Below are positions 11,770-24,170 of a stretch of 64,000 nt of DNA, piece after piece. Within the stretch, counting starts at the first letter, position 1; each line of letters starts with the position of its first letter. This stretch comes from Paragorgia papillata (lineage: Eukaryota; Cnidaria; Anthozoa; Scleralcyonacea; Coralliidae), in the NCBI GenBank assembly GCA_035771165.1, contig JAWNZC010000467.1:1673501-1737500 (forward strand), in the 5' to 3' direction. Both the position numbers and the translations under genes were made by a program. The notes beneath the pieces were generated by a model. The model saw only the letters and a program-made list of their open reading frames with translations. It searched no databases and was not told the DNA's origin.

Positions 11770-13010
11770 TGTTCTTCAATAAGGAATTACGGGACTTAAC
11801 AATTCTCGTTGAGGATACCTAGCATTACAATCAACTCGACCGACTGTTGGCCTTCTATGCTAATGTTGTGCAAGTGAAAGAGTTCCACTCAATGTTACAA
11901 ATTGCATGGGCACAATTTGAGTCATGCTGTTCGTTATATTCCGGTATAGTTGAGAAAGGAAGTGATCAATACCAAAGGATGAGCGAGCAACACAGGGAGC
12001 AAGCTCCCAAGAAAGGGGACTACGGTTAAAACTCGAACAATATTTAAACGACGCCATTGTTTATTTTAATGGACAAGTAGCAGAAGATTTTGCTCAGTCT
12101 TTGGAGAAAGAGCCGGCCTGTTCAGTAAAGTCTGGGGTTAGCAAGCCTGCCTGTTCTGTAAAGTCGGGTTCAGCACGGCAAGTCAAAAACTTCGTGAAGC
12201 AAAACAAACTGCATGCAAGGCGGCGTTAATTCAAGATCAAGCAGAGAAAAAAAGGAAAAGAGCCCTCGAACTTGAATTGAGGAAAATGGAAATCGATATA
12301 AAGTGCAAAGAATTCGAGTTTCAGCAACGTTTAGAGTTGGCCAAGATTGAGGTCGGCGAAGAAGTTGTCAACGCAAGGGACAGCGCGAAGTTAGCTGAAA
12401 TTGAAGCTGAGATGGCGAGGCATGAGCTTTCTGCGTTAATTCACCCGGACGATTGGGTTCTGAAACCACTGTATTACCCTTGTCAGGTTTATAAGTAAAC
12501 AATGATGCCGAAAAGGACGTAAAACGAAGTTCACAGAAAGTCAAGGAAGATTATAACCTGTAAGGCAACTCGAAACATGCATGAAAAGGACCTGCTACTG
12601 TAGTATTCGCTCAAGATTCAGCAGCGGTAACACGTCAGTATTCTCCATCTGTTATTCGTGCAGCTACTCCACGTACAACTCAACAGCAAAATAATCTACT
12701 TTCTCAAACTGGTGGTACTACCATTCTTAGTTCCCTTGTAAAGACGGTGGAGAAGATAGGAATTTCACATGATTTACCAGCAATAAAGATACAGAAATTT
12801 CATGGTTCACCACAAGACTTCCCTATTTTCATACATCGATTTAATCAAATTATTGATTCAAAGTTTATTGATGATTCTGTGAAGATGTCGAGACTGTTAC
12901 AACTCTTGGAAGGACCTCCTTTAGAAGCTGTAAGAAGATATGAGACAGTTCCTGGTGGCCTCATTAAAGCATTAGAGCTGCTTGAGGACCGGTAAGGCCG
13001 ACCTTACCAA
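11770..13010 (+). pseudogene. BEL gag remnant
   Basis: The gag frame is broken into pieces. 11847-12029 encodes a helical N-terminal stretch. 12277-12498 encodes a charged coiled-coil segment (FEFQQRLELAKIE). 12747-12995 encodes KIQKFHGSPQDFPIFIHRF and LLQLLEGPPLEAVRRYE, which fit the BEL gag domain known as DUF1759 (P-K-F-x-G-x-x-x-x-W/F pattern followed by an L-x-G-x-A helix). Stops and frame changes lie between the pieces. No complete start-to-stop frame remains. Confidence 0.75.
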
Positions 13011-13324
13011 ATTGTGCGCGTGTGTGTATAATCACTTACCAAGGGAAGAGCCATAGCATCAGGGGATAAAGAGGGGTTGCGGAAGTTTGCAGATGAAGCT
13101 CAAGTAATGTTCAATACTATACAGTCGACGAATTGCCTTACTGAAATGAATACTGATAATCTATAAAGGATGATTTTAAGATTACCAAGATGAATGCAGT
13201 CAAAGTTTGGAGAATCCTTGAAGAAGGATGAGCGAGGCGCACTAATCCACTTTCAAGAAAGACAACTTGTACGGCTGAAGTTGGTACTGATACTCAAGAT
13301 TTCACAGAAAAGGGTTCACATTCG

Positions 13325-13470
13325 CTCGCAACTGTCGGTAATTCGAAAGAGGTTCTACTACAAGTCATTCCCGTTAAGATTGTTAATGACAAAGGCAACG
13401 CGATTACGACATATGCCCTGATTGATTCTGGTTCTGACGTTACTATAATTGACCAATCCTAAGTCAAACT
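13325..13470 (+). pseudogene. BEL aspartic protease remnant
   Basis: The frame reads VIPVKIVNDKG followed by TTYALIDSGSDVTIID and then a stop. The D-S-G triad followed by a hydrophobic stretch is the retropepsin active site in the BEL-type (DUF1758) context. Downstream frames to about 14070 look like connector sequence with several frame changes. Confidence 0.75.
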
Positions 13471-14078
13471 ACTGGATGTCAAGGGAATTTCAGACAAGTT
13501 CTTCTTTTCAACAATTAATTCCAGTAATGCTCAAGAAGTTGGACTTAAAGTCGATTTTAAGACCGCCTATATCGATTATGACGGTAGACATGCAAGAACT
13601 CCATGTTCGTGGTGCGTGGGCTATCCAGGATCTTACTATTCCACTCAAGCACACAGTATTTCATCGTGAAGTTTACCAATGGCCCCACTTACAGCAAGTA
13701 CCCTTTCCAAAGGTAGAACGAAGTAAGATATCCGTCCTTGTTGGTACCACGAAGCATTCATACCTTTAGAAGTCAAGAAAGGAATGCCGAGTGAGCCAAT
13801 AGCTGTAAAGTCGTGTCTTGGTTGGAGCATTCTTGGAATTGTTCAACAAGTGGTGATAACAGCAAACAACGTGCACAGCTGAATCATGTTGTGCAAGACT
13901 TTCCTCTTGATAATCAACTGCAAGGTTTCTGGCGAATAGAATCGTATGGTACAAAGAAGCCAGAAACGAAGCCAGTGTCTTTGGAGGATCACTTTGCCTT
14001 GAAAATAATCAAGAAAACAATTTCCAAATCCGATGGCCATTATCAGATGGGTTTATTGTGGAAAATTAAGACCCTCAA

Positions 14079-16500
14079 TTGCCATACAATCGACCTATGG
14101 CAGAAGCGCGGCTCAACCACTTGAAAAATCGCCTTCGTAGGGATCCAGAGTTACAAGCGAGGTACAGAGCTATTATTGATGATTACGTTGTCAAAGGATA
14201 CGCTAAAAGATTGACTAATGAAGTAGCAGCGATCCAGAAGAAGATCACGTGGTATCTCCCACACCATCCTGTATTTAACCCAGGGGCGGATCTAGACTGT
14301 ATCAACTGTATCGTATGGTACAGTCAGATTTTCACTTAATAATTTAATTAAATTAAAATAAATTTAAATAAATTAAAATTCGAATAATTACATTTCACAA
14401 GAAGCTTTTTCAAAGTTCAGCAACATCGTTTTCAAATTCTTTGATGTTAATGTGCGCAATTTTTCAAAGCTTAAAATCAGTTCTGTTCTACGACCAGCGA
14501 GACGAACTCGCACTTTTCTTCAGGAAATTCTCGGTAGCCGCAAAAATTGCCCGTAAGCGCATCCCCACCAGCCTGCGTTTCCCTAAGAGTGACTGAGACT
14601 GTCCTTGACTTGTGTGTATTGATTTACATTAAAATGAAGACTTACTCCAGTCGGCGTAAAGCCAAGTCTGAGTGACAGTTGCTGTTCTGATATGCTTTTG
14701 AAAATGTCATTAATTTAGTTGTATTAAATGTTGTCGTTAATTTTAAAACATCATGAACCTCTCCGTATACAAGTGTCTGTGTCATCATCGTTTTGATCAA
14801 TATGGTATTAACACATTTAGAATGTGCAATTCTGAGTATAATTATTTTCTAGTAATATTACAGTGTCCAGGTAACCCGTGCATTTAGAATGGTAATATGA
14901 AAGTAGACGTCTGGGCTTATTATAGCCTAATTAATTTATAAAGTATGATAGCTTGCCGATACAGGTATGTTGACCTGTATATTGAGTATTAAATAATCTA
15001 CAGTAACATAAACAGTTTTAGTTGTTGACAATATTTATTACCAAACTTTTTATAATACAAGTTAGCTTTAATTTGTCGTTTTTGGTTATTTATATTCATG
15101 AAAAATTTAAGTTGCGCGTGCCGCTGTATTTTGTCTAAACATTCCCTCTGATTGCAGGAAATCGCATTTCCGGTGTCTTAACCCTAATAAGCCCGGAAAA
15201 GTAAGGATTGTCTTCGACGCCGCAGCGAAGTTTCGAGGTACATCATTGAACGATCAGCTTCTCCAACGCCCAGATCTATCAAATTATTTGATTGGTATCC
15301 TAATGTTCTTTCGCCATGAAAGGGTGGCCTTTGTTGCTGACATTGAAGCCATGTTCCATCAGACCAGAGTTACCGAGAAGGATACCGACGCTCTAAGATT
15401 TTTATGGTGGAGCGGAAGTCTTGACAACCCTCCGGATGAATTTCAAATGCTTGTCCACATATTTGGAGCTTCCTCTTCACCATGCTGTGCTAATAAGTCG
15501 TTAAAGTAAATCGCCTGTGACAACGAAAGTAAATATTGTCCAGAAGTTATCCACACTCTCCGAAGGGATTTTTATGTTGACGATGTATTAAAGTCTGTTC
15601 CAACAGTTACGAAGGCAACATGGTTGATGAGGAAATTAACACAGCTGTTACCTGAATGGAAATTCCATCTTACGAAGTTTATTAGTAATAGTCGCAAAGT
15701 CTTGGCATCAATCCACCCCGATGAACGAGCTCACCCAAATTTAGATTTGGATCTGGACAATTTGCCAATCAAACGAGTGTTAGGACTTTGCTGGGATACA
15801 GAATCGGACACGTTCCAATTTAAGAGCATCGATACTAATAAGCCCTATACCAAGCGTGGAATACTTTCGATAGTAAGTTCCTTGTATGACCCTCTCGGTT
15901 TTCTAATTCCATTTGTTCTTCTTGCCAAAGTATTATTGCAAGATCTTTGGAGGATGGGAGTTAAATGGGATCAACAGATTGAAGGCCCTCTCCTCGTACA
16001 ATGGCAGAAGTGGATAGAAGAGCTGTCAAATAGCAGTATCATAACAATCCCAAGATGTTACAAAGTACCTTATTTAACTGAGCCTTACGAATTCCAGTTA
16101 CATCACTTCTCTGATGCGTCTAAACTCGCTTATGCATCAGTATCCTACTTAAGAATGGTTGATGGTTCTGGCCAAGTTCAGTGTGCATTTATTATAGGAA
16201 AAACCCGGAATGCTCCCGTGAGAGACTGGTCGACTCCCTGATTAGAATTGCAAGCAGCTGTCTTATCTTCCAGACGGCACAAATTAATCCAAGATGAGTT
16301 GGATTTAACCATTTCTGCGTCGTTTTTTTGGTCAGATTCTATGACAACTTTGCAATATATCAAGAACGAGAAACGACGATTTCGAGCATTCGTGGCAAAC
16401 CGATTAAATGAAATCCATGATGTATCATCACCAAATCAGTGGAGACGTGTTCCTGGTTCCCTTAATCCAGCTGATGATGGTTCAAGAGGAATGAACATTC
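14079..16500 (+). pseudogene. BEL/Pao reverse transcriptase and RNase H, split by hAT B'
   Basis: 14079-14280 encodes the conserved lead-in ([28 protein letters not shown]). The frame is then cut by the insertion 14281-15180 and resumes with [31 protein letters not shown] (motif A) and, after a stop near 15510, FYVDDVLKS (catalytic YVDD). 15624-16241 continues through KRVLGLCWDTESD and SSLYDPLGFLIP, typical of Pao polymerases. RNase H features follow in HHFSDASKLAYA and, in the next frame, [15 protein letters not shown]. Several stops show it is inactive. Function is inferred from family motifs. Confidence 0.9.
14281..15180 (+). mobile_element. truncated hAT-like element B' inside the BEL pol
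   Basis: The left end CAGGGGCGGATCTAGACTGT is identical to element B at 2418, but the right TIR is missing and an internal ~550-bp block (2730-3290 of B) is deleted. The last matching bases are CCGGTGTCTTAA. BEL coding then resumes with CCTAATAAGCCCGG. The right end was probably lost by deletion between TTAA in the element and TTAA in the duplicated target. Confidence 0.8.
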
Positions 16501-16522
16501 TCGTCTTTCAACCAAGATGTAG

Positions 16523-17456
16523 ATGGTGGTGTGGCCCGGTCTTTTTTTTTTGCAGTCTGAAGAGTGTTGGCCAATCCGTCGTGTGGGCAATGTTCCAGAT
16601 GATGACAACCAAGTTCAAATAGTAAAACAAGTATCTCTCATCGCTTCGGGATCTCCTTTGCACCAATTTCTACATCGTTATTCTTCATGGTCACGACTTC
16701 AAATTAAAATGGCCTGGCTATTGCGCTTTATTCAGCTTCTAAAAAATCAAAGAATCCAGTTTGAAAGGTCCACGATTACTCTTTCAGAGATGCGTATGGC
16801 TGTATGGCTAATCATCGAAGCCGAGATGCAAGCAAAGGAAATTGACTGGCAGATTTGTCCAATTTCTCAGTGGATGTTCCAGCCGCCGACCGCAAGCCAT
16901 ATGGCGTTTCGGAGCGTCTTATCCGGAGTGTCCGAAAGTCAATGAAGGCAGTTATTGGCCAGCCAGACGCACTTGTTAGAAAGGAAACATTACGTACCAT
17001 TTTTTCTGAATTTGTCACTATTCTCAATAGTCGCCCTCTTTATGCAAGCAGCGATGATCCCAATGATATGAAAGCATTAACACACAGCCATCTTTTGTTG
17101 CAACGGTGAAATATTGCCTTACCACCAGGTATCTTCCTGAAAGAAGATTTATATTCTCGAAAGCATTGGCGACGTGCACAATTTCTGGCAAATTGTTTTT
17201 GGTCTAGATGGGTGCAAGAGTACTTACCCACGTTGCAAAATCGACAAAAATGGACTCGGGAAAGAAGAAATATCGCTGAAAATGATTTGGTTTTGGTGGT
17301 GGATAAAACTATCCCACGTGGACGATGGTTACTTGCCCGCGTCAAAAGAGTTTTCGTTGGTAGTGATGGCCGTGTCCGAACCGCCGAAGTCAAAACAAAG
17401 GATTCGAACTTTATCCGACCAATAGCAAAATTGTGTCTGCTGGAAGAATCACAATG
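16523..17456 (+). pseudogene. BEL integrase remnant with internal deletion
   Basis: An 8-9 base T run near 16541 shifts the frame. 16523-16850 then encodes integrase N-terminal sequence (WSRLQIKMAWLLRF). Most of the catalytic core is deleted: around 16880 the frame jumps to its C-terminal part, GVSERLIRSVRKSMKAVIG and ILNSRPLYASSDDPND. 17110-17456 encodes the C-terminal DUF5641-type region ([30 protein letters not shown]). The missing core removes catalytic acidic residues. Confidence 0.85.
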
Positions 17457-17556
17457 ACGATATATTTATCTTATCTATTTAGTGACGATTTACCTAGCCA
17501 TTAAGAACATTTAGTATGATTTATTAATCGAATATTTTCTAAATTATGTATATTTA

Positions 17557-17568
17557 GCGGGGTGAGGA
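17557..17568 (+). other. polypurine tract of the BEL element
   Basis: GCGGGGTGAGGA lies directly before the TGTTGTGG start of the 3' LTR, the position where plus-strand synthesis is primed in LTR elements. Confidence 0.6.
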
Positions 17569-17770
17569 TGTTGTGGCTAAGTGCCTCAACAAGGATATTT
17601 AATTTGCATATTCAAAGTGTATTGTAACTTACACTATAAGTTAAGGTGCACAACTTGAACTAAAGGCAGTTTGAGTTAAAAGTCATCCAAGTAACCATTT
17701 TAAGTTATGTAAGAAGGTTAGCCTCCAAATTGTTTCAAAATTGGTAAGTCTGTATATATATATATTTATT

Positions 17771-18690
17771 ATATAGCATGCTATCGGATATGAGCTTTTG
17801 CGTAATCTGATTGGTTCCCTACTACCAGGCTATCAGCTCATATCCTGCTAGTAGAGAAAAAACAAGATGGCGGCATGTTTTTTTAAACTGCCGAAAAGAA
17901 TTGAAATTGACGGATTTTTATACAGAAAAACATCAACACCCTCAAACCAATGTATAAAAAAACAACATTGAGTAAAAATACATTAACAAATACACAATTT
18001 AGCATGTCAAATGGTAAAATTCATCTAAAAATTACGTCTTTTTACTTCAGAAAACACGACTAAATTAGCGGGTTGATATTCATTTGTTGCCAAACAAAGA
18101 AACTCACGTTTAAAATCAAGCTTACAACACACATTTCGTAGGAGATCACCAGTAAAGAGACTTTTTTTATTTAGATAAGCATTTGGAGTAGTAAAAAGCT
18201 TGTTCTTATTCAAAAACAACCAACCAAGTAATTTAGTTTCACTGCCGAAGGTGTTTCAGTTTCATTTTTGCATGAAATCAAAACCTTTTTCACGACAGCA
18301 ACGCTAATATAAACAACTGACCCACCTTTTGACTTCGTAAAGGTACCTTTTAATATTTTTTGTTGATCTGCTTAACACATTTTTTGCCTCTCGAGCAACA
18401 TTTATCAACATTTGACTGAAGCTGTTTGCCGAACAGCTCAGCGAGAAACTCTGTGTGAATGCGGCATCATTACGCATGGCGGAAGTATTAGTTGCCTGTT
18501 GCCTATGCCGGTAGTTTGACGTTTCAAACATTTCGCTGTAATTTTGTCTCTTGTACAGTGCTGGCTATATAATAAAACAGTTATACCATTCGCTCTCGTT
18601 GTATACGAACTAATAGCCAACTCGGCGAAGCGTCTCGTTGGCTATGAGCTCATATACGACTCGAGCTCATGGTATAACTGTTAAATATAT
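17771..18690 (+). mobile_element. insertion with foldback ends in the 3' LTR (TA) tract
   Basis: About 920 bp absent from the 5' LTR. The left side carries GCATGCTATCGGATATGAGC and GCTCATATCC. The right side has a palindrome at 18580-18685 (AACAGTTATACCAT and complement, with GAGCTCATATACGAC). It contains AACAAGATGGCGGCATG. No transposase is recognisable. It inserted between T and A repeats, so duplications cannot be defined. Confidence 0.6.
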
Positions 18691-18737
18691 ATGCTTTGAT
18701 TTGTCATTATCTATATTCTTATAAGTAAAATTTAATG

Positions 18738-18913
18738 GGGTTATGAAATAACCAAGGTTAAACCAAAGGACACATGCTGCGCTGCACGCAACACATGGTT
18801 GATGACAGACAAGGTATGCAACGTAAGCGAAACCCGATAGCGCGCAATCTCATAGTACGCAATAGCGGTGCAGACAGCGTAAGGAGCACAACGAAACGCT
18901 ATAGAAATTCGCA
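18738..18913 (+). repeat. split direct repeat A1
   Basis: Starts GGGTTATGAAATAACCAAGG and ends GAAATTCGCA. It matches A2 (23908-24085) with only a few substitutions. A short palindrome, GGTTATGAAATAACC, sits at the tip. Confidence 0.85.
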
Positions 18914-18949
18914 ATTACATCGGTACGTTTAATCAACCAACGTTTAATA

Positions 18950-20376
18950 ATGTCGGAAACCAACAGTCAGAGCAAGGACTCACTGCGAGAAGAAACATCG
19001 GGCTCAAATAAAGCAAAGGAGCCGAGTTCTAGCGAACAGATGCCATGGAGGCACCCGGAGTTTATCGCCGCCATTCAAGAAGTGGTCTCAGAAACCTTAT
19101 CCCAGAGTATTCGTGAAGCTAACCCTATCCAGCAACGAAGAGCAACCACCGCAACTACCTCTACCGACCAGTTAAGACGGCTTCATACCTTTGAACAAGC
19201 GGGTAATGCCCTAAATGCTCGTACATCAAGCACCTCTCGTGGCCTATCTCGAACAACAGAAACAAGGCGAGGCGAAAGAGAACCAAGAGACGGGTATGAT
19301 CAACGGCAAGGTACGTCATTACTTACATCTTTTAACGCCCCTTCATTCGTCCCAGTGACCGAAGGCGGTGCACGTTTAGAACAGCCAGTTCTCCCCACAG
19401 ACAGTTCCATCGTAGAGGGTGTTATTGGCCAAAACCTTATCTCGGGTGTTACTGCCGGGGTACCAATACCCGGTGTTACTAGCGCATTCTCGCTCGGCCT
19501 GGGTCACACACCTATACCCACTAAACTGGTTTTGAAGATTGTGTCGGGGAAATTTGTGAACCGCACTGATCTAATTCCAGAGAATTTGGAGGTCCCTGAT
19601 ACCACACTACAGGGTTTTACCATTACCGGGTCCTATCTTATCCCCAGTCCCACCGACGTGGTGTCGTGGTGACGTGGGTCGAGTGCTTCGTTAGTTTTAT
19701 GTCAGTGCTAACAACGCTGAAGCCCCACCGAGCCCGAGACCTATTAGCTTACATGGCGTTGATCCTACGTACCGCAAAGCGCTTCGGAGGCCGTGCCTGG
19801 TTCAATTATGACCGCGCCTTCCGACAAGAAGCAGCCACCACCGATCTACAAGATTGGAGCGTCATGCGAACAGACCTCTATAATTATCACACTGCTGGAG
19901 CACGCACGTCGGGCAGCCAAACATCCGATCCTTTTTTCGCCAACAGCGCAGCGAAGCTGTGGGTTCCAAGCGCGAAGGGGAAATTTGTCCCTCATGGAAC
20001 CGTGGAAGATGCGTCAGCCGGTTTGCCTCATGTATCTACCAACACATCTGTGATGTCGATGGATGTGGCGGGGCTCATCGCCGAATCAACTGCCAACGCA
20101 CCCATACAAGACGACCCCCAGCTCGCCGCCGTTCGAGGTCACCTATCCGCACCGACCGTAATACACGATAAACCTCCCACGACCCTTCCCTATGGTCAGA
20201 GAGAACTAACTGGCACATTAACACCGATAAATTCTTACTCTACGTATACGTCACCACTTAATGTTGAACAATTCAAAATCGAGTTAGCACAGCACCCGGA
20301 TCGCACAAAAGCACAATATGTAGTAAACGGTTTGGAGCACGGTTTCTCATTAATGTTCAAGTCTGGCGCGAATTGA
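18950..20376 (+). pseudogene. PAT/Ngaro gag-like ORF
   Basis: The first frame (18950-19672, 240 aa) starts MSETNSQSKD, is Ser/Thr-rich, and ends with VPDTTLQGFTITG. A second frame (19666-20376) overlaps and continues with AKRFGGRAWFNYDRAFR and NYHTAGAR, typical of DIRS-order gag. A third frame at 19959-20171 encodes a Cys/His cluster: C-x8-C, C-x4-H and C-x4-C-x6-H-x4-C elements around CPSWNRGRC, CIYQHICDVDGC and INC. Two frame changes therefore separate parts of one original protein. Confidence 0.75.
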
Positions 20377-21823
20377 AAGCAGCCGCCGCCAATTGCAAAT
20401 CTTCACGCGAGCACCCTACAGTCATTGATGATTATTTGGGAAAAGAGACAAGACTAGGCCGTGTGGTAGGCCCCTTTAACACCCCTCCGATTCCGGGTCT
20501 TCAGATTAGTCGATTTGATGTGATCCCAAAGAAATCGATTGACGAGTGGCGCTTAATACTAGATCTGTCACACCCCGAGGGATTTAGCGTCAATGACGGT
20601 ATCGACCCCTAATCATGCCATACACACTATTGCCAAGTGGACGATGCAATACAATTAATAATGTCGGCGGGCATGGGGGCTCAAATGGCAAAGCTTGATA
20701 TTAAGAGCGCCTATCGTTTCCTCGCAGTCCACCCTGATGATCATTATCTTCTTGGTATGAAATGGCGTGGACAGTTTTATGTTGATCTTGCCCTACCTTT
20801 TGGCTTGCGCTCAGCATATTATATTTTCAACAGCGTTGCGAACATGCTCGAGTGGATTCTGCGGAATAACTACAGCATTACGGACCTTATCCATTATCTG
20901 GACGATTACTTTACTCTGGGTCCACCCGACTCAGATCAGTGCAGCCACAACTTGGCAACGATCGAGGCCATCTGTGCTCGACTTCGTGTCCCCCTAGCTC
21001 CTGAAAAATGTGTCGGTCCCACTACTTGCATCGTGTTCAATTGTGCGCACGCCTGCCCAACGACAAGTTAACCGAATTACGCGGTCTTATCGCAACATGG
21101 CTGGGAAAGAAATCTTGCACGAGACGCGAGTTGGAGTCATTGGTAGGAAAACTGCATCACGCCAGTGCTGTGGTTAAACCAGGTTGCAAATTCGTACGCA
21201 GGCTCTGTGATGCCCTTCGCGTGCTCCGACTTCCCCACCACTATTATCGGTTATCTCGGGAGTGCAGACTTGATATTGCATGGTGGAACGAGTTATTGCA
21301 TGATTGGAATGGGGTGAGTTGCTTCGAACGCCCGGTATGGGAACGAGCCCCGGATATCCACATCGCTTCAGACGCGTCGGGAAAATTGGGCTATGGAGTG
21401 TTCCATAACAACGAGTGGTTTAGCGGTATCTGGTCGGTGACACAGGCTCCTCTGGGCATTGCCTATAAGGAACTCTTCCCGATTGTTCTCGCGTGCTTTC
21501 TATGGGGTTATCTCTGGCAGCAAAAGCGCGTGCAGTTTCAGTGCGACAACACCAGCGTCGTAGCGATATTACAAACTCGCACATCCAAGGACCCAAACAT
21601 AATGCAACTGATCCGATTCCTTTTCATCTCTACCGCCCGCTTCAATTTCGCAGTTAGTGCTGTGCATATCCCGGGAAAGCAGAACGCTATCAATGACGCA
21701 CTATCTCGATTCCGTTTGCAGGAGTTCTTCAGCCTGGCGCCAGCAGCGTTGCCATCTCCAACACCAATCCCACGGCATCTACTAGACCGATTGACGTCAA
21801 CCTTCTCGAAGAACGCACGTTGA
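20373..21823 (+). pseudogene. PAT/Ngaro reverse transcriptase-RNase H
   Basis: The RT begins with PPIPGLQISRFDVIPKK and WRLILDLSHPEGFSVNDG. After a frame break at about 20610 come MAKLDIKSAYR (motif A), LPFGLRSAYYIFN (motif B) and the catalytic HYLDDYF (motif C). A second break near 21050 leads into the thumb and RNase H: IHIASDASGKLGYG, AYKELFPIVLA, FQCDNTSVVAIL and VHIPGKQNAINDALSR. Motif order matches the DIRS order. The breaks show decay. Confidence 0.85.
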
Positions 21824-22639
21824 CTCTCATGGCAAATGGAATAGCTGCATCCACGCAACGGACATATAGTACGGCTCAACGACGTTTTATCTCATTTTGC
21901 TATCAGACGAAGCGACTCTCGTCGTCAGGTTTTCCTTGCCCTGCATCTGAATGGACTCTCGTGCTTTTTGTAACCCACCTGGCCGGCTCCCTAAAAGCCG
22001 ACTCAATCAAAGTTTACTTGGCTGGCGTCCGATCGCTGCATGTGGAACAGGGCTTCCCAAATCCCCGGGAGAATCGCTTACGATTGGAACGAGTCGTTAG
22101 AGGGATTAAGCGTCTTCAAGGCAGCGAGAAACACGACCGACACCCCGTAACGATTGCCGTACTGCGAAAGTTGGAACGTTACGTAGTATTAACACGCCAC
22201 AACGATTCGATGTTTTGGGCGGCATGTTGTCTTGGATTTTTTGGTTTTCTCAGATCGGGCGAATTCACAGTTCCTTCTTCCACAGCCTTTAATCCCGAAT
22301 TACACCTCAGACGATATAAAAGTGGATCGACATCAATCTCCAAGGCACATGCTGGTGAACATCAAGTCTTCAAAAACCGACCAATTCCGTAAAGGCATAA
22401 CCCTTTGTTTGGCGACATCGGGTTCGTCCATCTGCGCCGTGATTGCGGTGGTGAATTACCTCCATTTTCGGGGTAACAAACCATAGTTTTAGGATTGGTG
22501 CAGCGACAACCGCCGCCCAGAAAGGAATACCAGACCATCTCATCAAAACGCTCGGCCGCTGGGAAAGCAATGCATATCAACTATACATTAAAACTCCTTC
22601 GAGTGTTTTGGACAGTGTAGCTTCGCGACTAGTTTGTTA
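21820..22639 (+). pseudogene. tyrosine recombinase of the PAT/Ngaro element
   Basis: The N-terminal SAM-like region reads AASTQRTYSTAQRRFISFC and VYLAGVRSLH. The catalytic domain has its first Arg in GFLRSGEF. The frame changes near 22305, continues as INIKSSKTDQFRKG-like sequence (MLVNIKSSKTDQFRKG) and AVVNYLHFRG, then stops. After an apparent deletion at about 22485 the last catalytic block resumes with HSFRIGAATTAA (H-x-x-R) and ESNAYQLYI, which supplies the nucleophile Tyr, ending VASRLVC and a stop at 22639. All catalytic residues are visible but split by a frameshift and a deletion. Confidence 0.85.
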
Positions 22640-23052
22640 ATGGCTAAACGCCACTGAATTAAGGCTTCCTGTTCGCGGTTTGTTTTGTTATTGTTTATGA
22701 GGTAGCACAATAAATACGATACTCTCTCTGGTGAACCGCGTGTTTCCTTTAAGCGACCTAGCTGTCAACGGTTTTGATTATGCTTAACCCAGGTACGCAG
22801 TACTTGCAGTATAGGCGAAACAGGCTGATCGCGCAACGTGCAGGTGGACTCACTCCACTGCGAAATGCGTATATATAACTGACCAGTTTCACTGCACAAC
22901 ACGCTTGGTTGGGCGAGATACGTGCCGCTACAGCACGCCCAGGGTTGAACTAGCTTTTCGCCGATATTCGCGCAACGTTCATGGTCGAATGAATTCTTGG
23001 TACAACAAGCATGTTTGAACAGACCGCTACTTTAATGCTCAATGCTTTTGCT

Positions 23053-23285
23053 TTCGACGCATGGGTACAACTAGCCTATTTCTCAGCCGACGCATGGGTA
23101 TAACGCGCCCATTTCGCATTTCAAAGCATGGGTACGACGAGCCCAGTTCGGTTCCGACGCATGGGTAATAATGAGCCCATTCGCTTTCGACGCATGGGGA
23201 TAACTAGCCCATTTCGCTTCCGACGCATTGATATATATGACGAGCCCATGTCGCTTTCAACGCATGGGTATGACTGGCGCATTTC
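23053..23285 (+). repeat. minisatellite of about 33-bp units in the retroelement
   Basis: About seven irregular units of 30-38 bp share a CGACGCATGGGTA head and an AGCCCATTTCGCTT-type tail. They lie between the recombinase gene and B1, and encode no protein in any consistent frame. Confidence 0.7.
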
Positions 23286-23339
23286 GCTGGAAGTAACGCT
23301 CAGGCATGCACTCAGATATGACGTAACGCTCGTGATTGC

Positions 23340-23612
23340 ACGAGTTGAGTACGCAACGCTAATGGTTGAGCGCATCGCTATGCAATGCTCATGGTTGAAC
23401 TGGCTAATCGCGCAACGCTCATAGCCGAATGAGTTTATCACGCAACACTCATGACCGAACGAATTTATGAAGCAACGCTCATGGGTGAACAAACCGGTAC
23501 GCAAGCCTCATGGTTGAACTCTCTAATCGCGCAACGCTCATGGTTGAACTCGCTAATCGCGCAACGCTCATGGTTGAACTATTGATGGCGTACAGCTCAT
23601 GATTGCACGAGT
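23340..23612 (+). repeat. minisatellite of 30-bp units in the retroelement
   Basis: About nine units with a 30-bp period, each close to CGCAACGCTCATGGTTGAAC followed by a variable ten bases. The best two units, near 23528 and 23558, are identical over the first 20 bases. There are no unique spacers, so this is a tandem array and not a CRISPR. Confidence 0.8.
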
Positions 23613-23732
23613 TTATGAACAAACCCATTAGCCATCCATCAGACGATTGGTTGGGTAACGTCATTACAGTCCGACCACGAGTACCATTGATGCTTGGAAG
23701 CTGAGAATATCACAACAGTGATCTCTCAGTTT

Positions 23733-23907
23733 GGTGAGCGGATCAGGATCAACAGGACGAGTCAACCTGATCCTTCTCCAAGCACCAAGGCACAATTAAC
23801 AAGCAGGAACCAGTCGGGGGACCTGTTACCCAACCTTCAAAACGCGTAAGTATAAAGAAGATCCTTCTGGCAACCGACCGACAGATATAGTCGAGGTATG
23901 GTTTAAA
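23733..23907 (+). repeat. split direct repeat B1
   Basis: Begins GGTGAGCGGATCAGGATCAA and ends GAGGTATGGTTTAA. It matches B2 (24171-24338) apart from a six-base length change and scattered substitutions. It abuts A2 directly. Confidence 0.85.
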
Positions 23908-24085
23908 TGGTGTTATGAAATAACCAAGGTTAAACCAAAGGAGACATGCTGCGCTGCACGCAACACATGGTTGATGACAGACAAGGTATGCAACGTAAGC
24001 GAAACCCGATAGCGCGCAATCTCATAGTATGTAATAGCGGTGCAGACAGTGTAAGGAGCACAGCGAAACGCTATTGAAATTCGCA
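23908..24085 (+). repeat. split direct repeat A2
   Basis: Second copy of A1, beginning GGTGTTATGAAATAACC and ending GAAATTCGCA. Its junction with B1 (TTTAAATGG) resembles the element-LTR junctions (TTTAATG) and probably marks the recombination core. Confidence 0.85.
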
Positions 24086-24170
24086 CCCACCGTCCCACCT
24101 CTTAAACAAAATTACGTAATTCCATCAGTTATCTAAACTGATGTTTGAAGGGAACAGGTAAACTCCGACT

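Noticed and set aside
23121..23504. 127-codon minus-strand repeat protein
   Set aside because: It is translation of the minisatellite array; frame is not kept between the two arrays.
23340..23612. Regular 30-bp repeats resembling a CRISPR array
   Set aside because: Units are contiguous without unique spacers, and the context is a eukaryotic retroelement.
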